A stretch of 52,574 bases of DNA, taken from positions 1 through 52,574 of the forward strand of contig CAJNCV010000014.1 in the NCBI GenBank assembly GCA_905221385.1, written 5' to 3'. The stretch is from a bacterium (GTDB lineage Bacteria > Bacillota > Bacilli > Lactobacillales > Streptococcaceae). Within the stretch, counting starts at the first letter, position 1, and each line of letters begins with the position of its first letter. The notes beneath the pieces are model-generated. The model was not told where the DNA came from. It searched no databases and saw only the letters and a program-made list of their open reading frames with translations. The position numbers and the translations under genes are program-made. Positions 11,044 to 19,531 of the stretch are shown here, piece by piece.

Positions 11044-11262
11044 TTATGCTAATTGTTTCAGTTTTCCTGGTTGGAAGCCTGAAAAGACTTCAGTTGGTGT
11101 TTGGATAACAGGAGCAGCACTGAAACCGAGCTCTTTAACTTGATCGATATACTCAGGTTGCTCGTCGAGATTGATCTCACGATAAGCGACATTGTTGCTA
11201 TCCAAGAAACGTTTGGTCATTTTACATTGTACACAATTATTTTTAGAATAAACCGTTACCAT
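11044..11262 (-). CDS. nrdH: Glutaredoxin-like NrdH-redoxin
   Basis: This 72-residue thioredoxin-fold protein reduces the C-terminal thiols of NrdE. The redox motif is CVQC near the N-terminus (VYSKNNCVQCKMTKRFL), and the family motif GFSAAPVI follows. ATG 11262 with GAGGAG seven bases upstream is the likely start; a longer frame from 11277 would read through the ribosome site. It is the first gene of nrdHEF. Confidence 0.93.
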   Translation of the reverse strand: MVTVYSKNNCVQCKMTKRFLDSNNVAYREINLDEQPEYIDQVKELGFSAAPVIQTPTEVFSGFQPGKLKQLA

Positions 11263-11296
11263 TTCGTAACTCCTCATAAAATTTGATTACTTTCTT

Positions 11297-11324
11297 AGTA
11301 TATCAGAAAAAAAAACTTTGTCAA
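11297..11324 (-). promoter_or_regulatory. nrdHEF promoter
   Basis: On the minus strand a perfect TTGACA (11319-11324) and TATACT (11297-11302) are separated by 16 bases that include a run of nine Ts. Transcription should start about 30 bases before the nrdH start codon. Confidence 0.75.
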
Positions 11325-11939
11325 ACTTTTTAAACTAAATCTTGTGCCTAAAAGTTACAGTTTTAAAATTAAAATACAAGATATAGTGGTTTTTGAAAGA
11401 AGTTGAAAATAGCAAAAATCGTAAGAGCATGAATAAGTTTAGCGGAGACAATGCTTTAACAAAACTGAAACTGTAATATTAATGAAAAAAAGAAAGTCTC
11501 TGCACAAGATGTCCCTATATTTTGTATTAAAATATTTAAAAGATAACTAAAATGAAGATGTTAGATTATACTGCATTCATCCAAATAGATTATGAATTTC
11601 GTATTCTTGATAGAGAGTATATAACTGTAATTTTTGGGAAGTATTCGCTTTATGTGGTATACTAGTAGTGACCATAGAACTTATAGATAGGAATAAATTT
11701 AAAAATGAAGCTATGAAAAGAGTTTATAGCGATTACGATATTTAGGTATATAGACTATTTAAAAAATATAAAAGACAGTAGATGAGTTAGATAAATGTTG
11801 AATATGCAAAAACTATTAGAATAGAGTTATTCACTTTAGAAACTTATACTTACTGTGGAAATATTATATAGTATAATGTTGTTAGGGAAATAGAATTAAT
11901 AGATTAATAAATGAAAGAATGCAAATCAGGAGGTGCGTG
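11325..11939. other. AT-rich intergenic region before the hydrolase gene
   Basis: About 600 bases without a convincing gene. It is visibly richer in A and T than the nrd and pts genes on either side. It holds short stop-interrupted frames, for example 37 codons at 11552-11665 and a 29-codon open stretch ending near 11492. Neither has a clear ribosome site or a recognised product. This looks like decayed or acquired DNA. A possible pair of NrdR-like palindromes (11333-11348 and 11375-11390) is noted as a weak lead. Confidence 0.5.
11850..11877 (+). promoter_or_regulatory. Possible promoter of the hydrolase gene
   Basis: TATAAT at 11872-11877 has a poor -35 (TTACTG at 11850-11855) with 16-base spacing. 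It lies about 60 bases before the GTG start codon. Confidence 0.45.
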
Positions 11940-13160
11940 GTGAAAGAAAACGAGGTCATTTTAAAACGGCAATCTACTCGCGTATTTTTTAAGAATGGGG
12001 ATACGGATTTTTTCTTTAATTGGTTGCTAGGAATCGGTGAAGTTTTTGGCTTCTCTCATGGAGAGCTGTATTATCTTGCTCAAAAGTTAGGTAATTCACC
12101 AAAACCTGATGACTGGAAAAATGAGTTTTTATCACATGTGAACTATCTTGAACAAAAGGTTAGTAATTTAGGTTTGAGTGAACAAACAAAGGCGCAGTAT
12201 TATCTCGCACAGACCTACTCACTTCGATCGGCAATCCAGTTTACTGATCCATTTTCTGCCGAATACTTACCTATCGTTTGTCAAATGGAGAAGGCGTTCT
12301 CTAGTGCAATTCATTCACTAGGTACACCGATTGAAAAACTAACTATTGCTTATCAGGATTCCTACTTGCCTGGTTATTATCTTCATAGCGGTGATAATTG
12401 CCCAACGCTGATTATGATTGGTGGAGGTGATACTTATCGCGAAGATTTATTTTATTTTGCAGGATATCCTGGATGGATACGAAATTATAATGTTTTAATG
12501 GTTGACCTTCCTGGTCAAGGGAGCAATCCTAGTAGAGGGCTAATCTTTGATGTGGATGCTTCTATTCCAATTTCATTATGCATAGACTGGTTGGAAAATA
12601 GAAATCCTAAACTAAATTATTTAGCCATTTATGGTGTCAGCGGAGGGGGATATTTTACCGCACAAGCTGTCGAAAAGGATCCAAGAATTCATGCTTGGAT
12701 TGCTAGTACCCCTATTTACGACGTTGCAGAGCTCTTCAGAAAAGAATTCGGATCAAGTTTGAAAGCACCTAGTTGGTTAATAAATGCCATTTTAAAATTA
12801 GCTGGAAATTTGAATGAATCAGCAAATTTGAATCTTAAAAAGTATGCATGGCAGTTTGGTACTTCTGATTTTAAGAGTGCTATTGATGATGTATTTAACT
12901 ATGCAAAGATTGTAGATTATCAAAAAATTCAATGCCCATGCCTGTTTATCATGGGAAAGGGTGAGGGTGCTGAACTGCAGCATCAAACTAAGGTAATTTA
13001 TGAATCACTTAAATCTAAAAATCAACAAACTAAACTTCAAGTATTTGAGGCGGAAAGTGGTGCGGACGCTCATTGCCAAGTCAATAATTTAAGACTCGCC
13101 CATAATGTCGTTTTTGATTGGTTGGATACTTTATTTGAATGGAATCAATCAAAGTTTTAG
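11940..13160 (+). CDS. Alpha/beta hydrolase of the FrsA / pseudooxynicotine-hydrolase-like type
   Basis: This soluble hydrolase has about 406 residues: a helical N-terminal part (about 1-140) and an alpha/beta fold. Visible features are an oxyanion-side segment IGGGDTYRED, the nucleophile elbow GVSGGG (serine nucleophile) and a late histidine in DAHCQVNNLR; an acid residue probably lies near MGKGEGAEL. Such N-terminal helical caps occur in FrsA-like and dihydropseudooxynicotine-hydrolase-like enzymes, but the substrate cannot be told. I start at GTG 11940 because AGGAGG at 11928-11933 sits six bases upstream; ATG 11919 overlaps that site. It stands alone in AT-rich DNA between nrdH and ptsH, which I recall as neighbours in pneumococcus, so it may be acquired. 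Confidence 0.7.
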   Translation: MKENEVILKRQSTRVFFKNGDTDFFFNWLLGIGEVFGFSHGELYYLAQKLGNSPKPDDWKNEFLSHVNYLEQKVSNLGLSEQTKAQYYLAQTYSLRSAIQFTDPFSAEYLPIVCQMEKAFSSAIHSLGTPIEKLTIAYQDSYLPGYYLHSGDNCPTLIMIGGGDTYREDLFYFAGYPGWIRNYNVLMVDLPGQGSNPSRGLIFDVDASIPISLCIDWLENRNPKLNYLAIYGVSGGGYFTAQAVEKDPRIHAWIASTPIYDVAELFRKEFGSSLKAPSWLINAILKLAGNLNESANLNLKKYAWQFGTSDFKSAIDDVFNYAKIVDYQKIQCPCLFIMGKGEGAELQHQTKVIYESLKSKNQQTKLQVFEAESGADAHCQVNNLRLAHNVVFDWLDTLFEWNQSKF

Positions 13161-13532
13161 TTCTACTTATACTACTTAGATATATCTACATTTTTACTGT
13201 TAGGTGCTACAAGCCTATCTTACTTTAAGTAGCAAATTGAATAAATTCTCTACTGTTGATGGTAAGAGTAGGTTTTAGAATTTCAGTATTTAATGAAGTC
13301 TTTTCAAATAATAGGTCGGCTGAGTTATATTATTATAACTAAATAGTATTATTTTTTCATTATTTACTAGGATTGTCTTCTGATTGATATTAAGAGAAAA
13401 TAGCTTTGAAAATTGAATTTTGATGATAACATTTTTGAACAATTAGTGTTTAGATATGCTATTTAATTGCTAGAGTGCTCATTATAATAGAAAAAGAAGT
13501 AATTTCATTTTCAGTAAAAGTCCATAAAATAC
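13161..13532. other. AT-rich gap between the hydrolase gene and the ptsH promoter
   Basis: About 370 bases with stops in all frames. I see no gene, no clear terminator and no RNA gene here. Its base composition resembles 11325-11939. Confidence 0.5.
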
Positions 13533-13561
13533 TTGAAAAATTATCTTGAAGATGATATAAT
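13533..13561 (+). promoter_or_regulatory. ptsHI promoter
   Basis: TTGAAA (13533-13538) and a perfect TATAAT (13556-13561) are spaced by 17 bases. The leader before ptsH is about 55 nt and contains a strong AAAGGAG ribosome site. Confidence 0.8.
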
Positions 13562-13623
13562 ACAGTCTTGTAAGGGTTATCACATATAACTCAAATAGAA
13601 AACACTTAAAGGAGAGTCAAACT

Positions 13624-13887
13624 ATGGCTTCTAAAGATTTCCACGTAGTGGCAGAAACAGGTATTCACGCACGTCCAGCAACATTGTTGGTTCAAACAGC
13701 TAGCAAATTTGCTTCAGATATCACTCTTGAGTACAAAGGTAAATCAGTAAACCTTAAATCTATCATGGGTGTTATGAGTCTTGGTGTTGGCCAAGGCGCT
13801 GACGTTACAATTTCAGCTGAAGGTGCGGATGCTGACGACGCAATCGCTGCTATCACTGAAACTATGGAAAAAGAAGGATTGGCATAA
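13624..13887 (+). CDS. ptsH: HPr phosphocarrier protein
   Basis: This 87-residue phosphocarrier moves phosphate from enzyme I to the sugar-specific EIIA proteins, including LacF in this window. The catalytic H15 lies in [10 protein letters not shown]. The regulatory S46 lies in [10 protein letters not shown]; its phosphorylation by HPr kinase makes HPr a CcpA corepressor at cre sites such as the one before lacT. HPr also phosphorylates PRD antiterminators such as LacT. It is co-transcribed with ptsI, which begins six bases after its stop. Confidence 0.98.
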   Translation: MASKDFHVVAETGIHARPATLLVQTASKFASDITLEYKGKSVNLKSIMGVMSLGVGQGADVTISAEGADADDAIAAITETMEKEGLA

Positions 13888-13892
13888 GGAAA

Positions 13893-15626
13893 ATGACAGA
13901 AATGCTTAAAGGAATCGCAGCATCTGACGGTGTTGCAGTTGCAAAAGCATATCTACTCGTTCAACCGGATTTGTCATTTGAGACTGTTACAGTCGAAGAT
14001 ACAAACGCAGAAGAAGCTCGCCTTGATGTCGCTCTACAAGCATCACAAGACGAGCTTTCTGTTATTCGTGAGAAAGCAGTAGGTACGCTAGGGGAAGAAG
14101 CAGCTCAAGTTTTTGACGCTCACTTAATGGTTCTTGCTGACCCAGAAATGATTAGCCAAATCAAGGAAACAATCCGTGCGAAGAAAGTGAATGCAGAAGC
14201 AGGTCTGAAAGAAGTAACAGACATGTTTATCACTATCTTTGAGGGCATGGAAGACAACCCATACATGCAAGAACGTGCAGCGGATATCCGCGACGTGACA
14301 AAACGTGTATTGGCAAACCTCCTTGGTAAAAAATTGCCAAACCCAGCTTCTATCAATGAAGAAGTGATCGTCATTGCACATGACTTGACTCCTTCTGATA
14401 CAGCTCAATTGGACAAAAACTTTGTTAAAGCTTTTGTAACCAACATCGGTGGACGTACAAGCCACTCAGCTATCATGGCACGTACACTTGAAATTGCTGC
14501 TGTATTGGGTACAAACAACATCACTGAAATCGTTAAAGATGGTGACATTCTTGCCGTTAACGGTATCACTGGTGAGGTTATTATCAACCCGACTGATGAG
14601 CAAGCAGCAGAATTCAAGGCTGCTGGTGAAGCTTATGCGAAGCAAAAAGCTGAATGGGCTCTCTTGAAAGATGCTAAAACAGTAACTGCTGATGGTAAAC
14701 ACTTTGAATTGGCTGCCAACATCGGTACTCCAAAAGACGTTGAAGGTGTCAATGACAATGGCGCTGAAGCTGTTGGCCTTTACCGTACAGAGTTCTTGTA
14801 CATGGATTCTCAAGACTTCCCAACAGAAGATGAGCAGTACGAAGCTTACAAGGCTGTACTTGAAGGAATGAACGGTAAACCTGTTGTCGTTCGTACAATG
14901 GATATCGGTGGAGATAAGGAACTTCCTTACTTTGATATGCCTCACGAAATGAACCCATTCCTTGGATTTCGTGCCCTTCGTATCTCTATCTCTGAGACTG
15001 GAGATGCTATGTTCCGCACACAAATCCGTGCCCTTCTTCGTGCGTCTGTTCACGGTCAATTGCGTATCATGTTCCCAATGGTTGCGCTCTTGAAAGAATT
15101 CCGTGCAGCGAAAGCAGTCTTTGACGAAGAAAAAGCAAACCTTCTTGCTGAAGGAGTTGCAGTTGCGGATAATATCCAAGTTGGTATCATGATCGAAATC
15201 CCTGCAGCAGCCATGCTTGCAGACCAATTTGCTAAAGAAGTTGACTTCTTCTCAATTGGTACAAACGACTTGATCCAATACACAATGGCAGCAGACCGTA
15301 TGAACGAACAAGTTTCATACCTTTACCAACCATACAACCCATCAATCCTACGTTTGATTAACAATGTTATCAAAGCGGCTCATGCTGAAGGTAAATGGGC
15401 TGGTATGTGTGGTGAGATGGCTGGTGACCAACAAGCTGTTCCACTTCTTGTCGGAATGGGCTTGGATGAGTTCTCTATGTCAGCAACATCTGTACTTCGT
15501 ACACGTAGCTTGATGAAGAAATTGGATACAGCTAAGATGGAAGAGTACGCAAACCGTGCTCTCACAGAATGCTCAACAATGGAAGAAGTTCTTGAACTTC
15601 AAAAAGAATACGTTAATTTTGATTAA
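13893..15626 (+). CDS. ptsI: PTS enzyme I (phosphoenolpyruvate-protein phosphotransferase)
   Basis: This cytoplasmic enzyme, 577 residues, starts the PTS cascade by taking phosphate from phosphoenolpyruvate onto a histidine and passing it to HPr. The phospho-histidine is H191 in [11 protein letters not shown]. The N-terminal HPr-binding and phosphohistidine domains are followed by a C-terminal PEP-binding barrel with FRTE-like [14 protein letters not shown], the [10 protein letters not shown] motif and the catalytic cysteine region [10 protein letters not shown]. The length and order after ptsH are standard. Confidence 0.98.
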   Translation: MTEMLKGIAASDGVAVAKAYLLVQPDLSFETVTVEDTNAEEARLDVALQASQDELSVIREKAVGTLGEEAAQVFDAHLMVLADPEMISQIKETIRAKKVNAEAGLKEVTDMFITIFEGMEDNPYMQERAADIRDVTKRVLANLLGKKLPNPASINEEVIVIAHDLTPSDTAQLDKNFVKAFVTNIGGRTSHSAIMARTLEIAAVLGTNNITEIVKDGDILAVNGITGEVIINPTDEQAAEFKAAGEAYAKQKAEWALLKDAKTVTADGKHFELAANIGTPKDVEGVNDNGAEAVGLYRTEFLYMDSQDFPTEDEQYEAYKAVLEGMNGKPVVVRTMDIGGDKELPYFDMPHEMNPFLGFRALRISISETGDAMFRTQIRALLRASVHGQLRIMFPMVALLKEFRAAKAVFDEEKANLLAEGVAVADNIQVGIMIEIPAAAMLADQFAKEVDFFSIGTNDLIQYTMAADRMNEQVSYLYQPYNPSILRLINNVIKAAHAEGKWAGMCGEMAGDQQAVPLLVGMGLDEFSMSATSVLRTRSLMKKLDTAKMEEYANRALTECSTMEEVLELQKEYVNFD

Positions 15627-15629
15627 TCG

Positions 15630-15667
15630 AAAAGTCCTTGCAACTGTGTTGCAGGGATTTTTTTTTA
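15630..15667 (+). terminator. ptsHI terminator
   Basis: An imperfect stem built on TGCAAC and GTTGCA with a three-base loop is followed by about nine Ts. It separates ptsHI from the zinc block. Confidence 0.85.
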
Positions 15668-15737
15668 GAATTTTCAAGATAATTTTTCTTATATAAAGTC
15701 CAATCTTGAAAAAGTAGCAGTGAAGAATAAAAAATAC

Positions 15738-15799
15738 TTAACTGGTTCATAAAATTCTTGACAAGTTGCAAATTTAAGAGTAAACTATTAACCAGTTAA
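15738..15799 (+). promoter_or_regulatory. Promoter of the phtD-like gene with two AdcR boxes
   Basis: The promoter is TTGACA (15758-15763), 17 bases, TAAACT (15781-15786). Downstream, 15788-15799 is a perfect match to the AdcR zinc-repressor palindrome TTAACYRGTTAA. Upstream, 15738-15749 matches 11 of 12 positions. The downstream box covers the start region, so zinc-loaded AdcR should block transcription and zinc shortage should release it. The regulator itself is not in this window. Confidence 0.85.
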
Positions 15800-15870
15800 C
15801 TATTAGAGAGGAGTTTCTGCAATTTAGAAATGAATTGCAACTAGAAATATAAAAAAGAAAGAGAGTTTCG

Positions 15871-18411
15871 ATGAAAATTAATAAAAAATACCTTGCTGGT
15901 TCTGCGGCAGCTTTAATTTTAAGTGTCTGTTCTTATGAATTGGGACTGTATCAAGCTAGAACAGTCAAGGAAAATAATCGTGTTTCCTATATAGATGGAA
16001 AACAAGCAAGGAAAAAAACGGAGAATCTAACTCCTGATGAGGTTAGCAAGCGTGAAGGAATCAATGCGGAGCAAATCGTCATCAAGATAACAGACCAAGG
16101 CTATGTCACTTCACATGGCGACCACTATCATTATTACAATGGTAAGGTTCCTTATGACGCGATTTTCAGTGAAGAATTACTCATGAAGGATCCAAACTAT
16201 AAGCTAAAAGATGAGGATATTGTCAGTGAAGTCAAGGGTGGTTATGTTATTAAGGTAGATGGAAAATACTATGTTTACCTTAAGGATACTGCCCATGCGG
16301 AAAACGTCCGTACAAAAGAGGAAATCAATCGACAAAAACAAGAGCATAGTCAGCATCGTGAAGGTGGGACTTCAAGAAACGATGGTGCTTTGTCCTTGGC
16401 ACGTTCGCAAGGACGCTATACCACAGATGATGGTTATATCTTTAATGCATCTGATATCATTGAAGATACTGGCGATGCTTATATCGTTCCTCATGGCGAT
16501 CATTACCATTACATTCCTAAGAGTGAGTTATCAGCCAGCGAATTGGCTGCCGCAGAAGCCTTTCTATCTGGTAGAAGTGGTCAATCAAACACTGCTACTT
16601 ATCGCCGTACCAATAACAACAGTACCAGCAGCGATGTAGATAGATGGACCCCATCCTATAATAATCAAGGTGGTGGCTATACGAACAAAAACACGGCTAA
16701 CAACAGTAACAGTAGCGACGATAGCCAAGCAAGTCAAAGTGATGACATTGATAGTCTTTTGAGACAGCTCTACAAACTGCCTTTGAGCCAACGACATGTG
16801 GAATCTGATGGCCTTGTTTTCGACCCGGCGCAGATTACAAGTCGGACAGCCAGAGGAGTTGCTGTGTCTCATGGGAACCATTACCATTTCATCCCTTACG
16901 AACAAATGTCTGAATTGGAAGAACGAATCGCTCGCATCATCCCGATTCGCTATCGTTCGAACCATTGGGTGCCGGATTCAAGACCAGAACAACCAAGTCC
17001 ACAACCGATTCCGGAACCTAGTCCAAGCCCGCAACCTGCACCAAATCCTCAACCAGCTCCAAGCAATCCAATTGACGAAAAATTGGTTAAACAGGCGATT
17101 CGAAAAGTAGCTAATGGCTATGTATTTGAGGAGAATGGCATCTCTCGTTATATTCCTGCCAAGAAGCTTTCAGCAGAAACAGCAGCAGCTATTGATAGTA
17201 AACTAGCCAAGCAAGAAAGTTTGTCTCATAATCTAGGAGCTAGGAAAACCAACCTCCCATCTGGTGATCAAGGATTTTACAATAAGGCTTATGATTTACT
17301 AGCAAGAGTTCATCAAGATTTACTTGATAATAAAGGGCGTCAAGCGGATTTTGATGCTTTGGATAAACTGTTGGACCGCCTCAATGATGCCTCAAGTGAT
17401 AAAGTCAAGTTGGTTGATGATATCTTGGCCTTTCTAGCGCCGATTCGCCATCCAGAGCGTCTAGGAAAACCAAATGCGAAAATTGCCTACACTGATGATG
17501 AGATTCAAATAGCCAAGTTGGCAGGCAAGTATACAACAGAAGACGGTTATATCTTTGATCCTCGTGATATTACTAGTGATGAAGGGGATGCCTATGTAAC
17601 TCCACATATGACCCATAGTCATTGGATTAAGAAAGATAGTTTGTCTGAAGCCGAAAGAGTGGCAGCCCAGGTTTATGCTAAAGAGAAAGGTTTGATCCCT
17701 CCTTCGACAGACCATCAGGATCCAGGAAATACAGAGGCTAAAGGAGCAGAAGCTATCTACAACCGCGTGAAAGCAGCTAAGAAGGTGCCGCTTGATCGTA
17801 TGCCTTACAATCTCCAACATACCGTGGAAGTTAAAAACGGTAGTTTAATCATACCTCATTATGACCATTACCATAACATCAAATTTGAGTGGTTTGACGA
17901 AGGACTTTATGAGGCACCTAAAGGGTATAGTCTAGAAGATCTCTTTGCGACTGTCAAGTACTATGTCGAACATCCAAACGAACGTCCGCATTCAGATAGT
18001 GGTTGGGGAAATGCAAGTGACCATGTTCAAAGAAACCAAAATGGTCAAGCTGATACCAATCAAACGGAAAAACCAAACGAGGAGAAACCTCAGACAGATA
18101 AACCTGAGGAAGAAAAGCCACGCGAAGAAAAACCGCAAAGCGAGAAACCAGAATCTCCAAAACCAACTGAGGAACCGGAGGAAGAATCACCAGAGGAGCC
18201 AGAAGAGCCTCGGGTCGAGACTGAAAAGGTTGAAGCGAAGTTAAGAGAGGCTGAAGAGCTACTTGCAAAAATCCAAGACCCCATTATCAAGTCCAATGCC
18301 AAAGAAACTCTCACCGGCTTAAAAAATAACCTGCTATTTGGTGCACAGGACAACAATACCATTATGGCCGAAGCTGAAAAGTTGTTGGCTTTATTAAAGG
18401 AGAGTAAGTGA
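15871..18411 (+). CDS. phtD: Pneumococcal-type histidine triad surface protein, PhtD-like
   Basis: This 846-residue surface protein is thought to bind zinc and hand it to the AdcAII lipoprotein; Pht proteins also bind complement factor H in pneumococcus. A short signal segment ends in the lipobox-like LSVC. Five HxxHxH triads begin at residues 82, 208, 334, 579 and 663. A Pro-rich stretch lies near residues 370-400, and a Glu/Pro/Lys-rich spacer (about 730-790) precedes a C-terminal coiled helix. The sequence is very close to pneumococcal PhtD as I remember it. It is monocistronic: its own zinc-controlled promoter precedes it and a terminator follows. Confidence 0.92.
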   Translation: MKINKKYLAGSAAALILSVCSYELGLYQARTVKENNRVSYIDGKQARKKTENLTPDEVSKREGINAEQIVIKITDQGYVTSHGDHYHYYNGKVPYDAIFSEELLMKDPNYKLKDEDIVSEVKGGYVIKVDGKYYVYLKDTAHAENVRTKEEINRQKQEHSQHREGGTSRNDGALSLARSQGRYTTDDGYIFNASDIIEDTGDAYIVPHGDHYHYIPKSELSASELAAAEAFLSGRSGQSNTATYRRTNNNSTSSDVDRWTPSYNNQGGGYTNKNTANNSNSSDDSQASQSDDIDSLLRQLYKLPLSQRHVESDGLVFDPAQITSRTARGVAVSHGNHYHFIPYEQMSELEERIARIIPIRYRSNHWVPDSRPEQPSPQPIPEPSPSPQPAPNPQPAPSNPIDEKLVKQAIRKVANGYVFEENGISRYIPAKKLSAETAAAIDSKLAKQESLSHNLGARKTNLPSGDQGFYNKAYDLLARVHQDLLDNKGRQADFDALDKLLDRLNDASSDKVKLVDDILAFLAPIRHPERLGKPNAKIAYTDDEIQIAKLAGKYTTEDGYIFDPRDITSDEGDAYVTPHMTHSHWIKKDSLSEAERVAAQVYAKEKGLIPPSTDHQDPGNTEAKGAEAIYNRVKAAKKVPLDRMPYNLQHTVEVKNGSLIIPHYDHYHNIKFEWFDEGLYEAPKGYSLEDLFATVKYYVEHPNERPHSDSGWGNASDHVQRNQNGQADTNQTEKPNEEKPQTDKPEEEKPREEKPQSEKPESPKPTEEPEEESPEEPEEPRVETEKVEAKLREAEELLAKIQDPIIKSNAKETLTGLKNNLLFGAQDNNTIMAEAEKLLALLKESK

Positions 18412-18475
18412 AGGTAGTAGCATTTTCTAGCTCCTAAAAACAGGATAGGAGAACTAGAAAAGTTAAAAAAGAAAG

Positions 18476-18511
18476 TGAGAACAGAATGTGAGTTCTAGTT
18501 CTCATTTTTTT
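18476..18511 (+). terminator. Terminator after the phtD-like gene
   Basis: TGAGAAC (18476-18482) pairs with GTTCTCA (18498-18504), followed by seven Ts. Confidence 0.75.
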
Positions 18512-18532
18512 CATGAAAATATGCAAAATAGC

Positions 18533-18597
18533 TTGACATATAGTGTAAATAAAGATAAACTATTTACTAGTTAATTAAATGGTTAAATACTAGTTAA
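18533..18597 (+). promoter_or_regulatory. adcAII operon promoter with tandem AdcR-type boxes
   Basis: TTGACA (18533-18538), 17 bases, TAAACT (18556-18561) repeat exactly the hexamers and spacing of the phtD-like promoter. Downstream lie two abutting 11-of-12 matches to TTAACYRGTTAA (18563-18574 and 18575-18586) and a third, weaker one (18586-18597, three mismatches). Zinc-AdcR repression is the natural reading. Confidence 0.82.
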
Positions 18598-18606
18598 GGA
18601 GTAATG

Positions 18607-19524
18607 ATGAAAAAAAGAACATTTCTATTATTAGTGGCAAGTCTGCTGGTTCTTGTCTTAGGAGCATGTAGTCAAAAAGAAAAACAAGAATCAAAAGGGA
18701 TGAAGATTGTAACAAGTTTTTACCCAATCTATGCCATGGTCAAAGAGGTATCAGGTGACTTGAATGACGTACGGATGATTCAGTCAAGTAGTGGGATTCA
18801 CTCCTTTGAACCGTCAGCAAATGACATTGCTGCTATCTATGACGCAGATGTCTTTGTCTACCATTCTCATACGCTCGAATCTTGGGCTGGAAGTCTAGAT
18901 CCTAACTTGAAAAACTCAAAAGTTAAGGTTTTAGAAGCTTCTGAAGGAATGACATTGGAGCGTGTTCCAGGTTTGGAAGATGTAGAAGCTGGTGACGGTA
19001 TTGATGAAAAAACACTCTACGACCCTCACACTTGGTTAGATCCAGAAAAAGCAGGTGAAGAGGCACAGATTATTGCGGATAAACTTTCGGAGCTTGACAG
19101 TGCTAATAAGGAAACGTATCAAAAGAATGCTAAAAACTTTATAGCAAAGGCCCAAGAATTAAGCAAGAAATACCAGCCTATTTTTGAAAAAGCGAGCCAA
19201 AAGACTTTTGTTACACAACACACAGCTTTTTCTTACCTCGCTAAACGCTTTGGATTGAAACAACTTGGTATAGCAGGGATTTCCCCTGAACAAGAACCAA
19301 GTCCGAGACAGTTGACAGAAATCCAAGAATTTGTCAAAACCTATAATGTCAAAACGATTTTTACCGAGAGCAATGCTTCCTCTAAAGTTGCTGAGACCTT
19401 GGTCAAATCAACAGGAGTTACTCTAAAGACACTCAATCCTTTAGAAGCAGATCCTGAAAATGATAAAACTTACTTAGAAAATCTAGAAGAAAACATGAAT
19501 GTTCTTGCAGAAGAATTAAAATGA
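18607..19524 (+). CDS. adcAII: Zinc-binding lipoprotein AdcAII (laminin-binding Lmb family)
   Basis: This cluster A-I solute-binding protein, 305 residues, delivers zinc to the AdcCB ABC transporter encoded elsewhere. The lipoprotein signal ends in LGAC with C21 as the lipidation site. The zinc ligands expected from the known AdcAII structure are present: H65, H141, H205 and E280, and the loop before H141 lacks the long His-rich insertion of AdcA. AAGGAG suits ATG 18607 better than the ATG three bases earlier, and this gives the usual length. The next gene, another Pht protein, starts within ten bases, so the two form an operon. Confidence 0.95.
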   Translation: MKKRTFLLLVASLLVLVLGACSQKEKQESKGMKIVTSFYPIYAMVKEVSGDLNDVRMIQSSSGIHSFEPSANDIAAIYDADVFVYHSHTLESWAGSLDPNLKNSKVKVLEASEGMTLERVPGLEDVEAGDGIDEKTLYDPHTWLDPEKAGEEAQIIADKLSELDSANKETYQKNAKNFIAKAQELSKKYQPIFEKASQKTFVTQHTAFSYLAKRFGLKQLGIAGISPEQEPSPRQLTEIQEFVKTYNVKTIFTESNASSKVAETLVKSTGVTLKTLNPLEADPENDKTYLENLEENMNVLAEELK

Positions 19525-19531
19525 GGAGATG

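Noticed and set aside
11552..11665. 37-codon reading frame in the AT-rich region
   Set aside because: No clear ribosome site, no recognised similarity, and AT-rich DNA gives such frames by chance.
14466..15227. 253-residue open frame opposite ptsI
   Set aside because: It lies entirely antisense to ptsI, a typical mirror of codon bias in a highly expressed gene. The translation looks like no known protein and there is no ribosome site.
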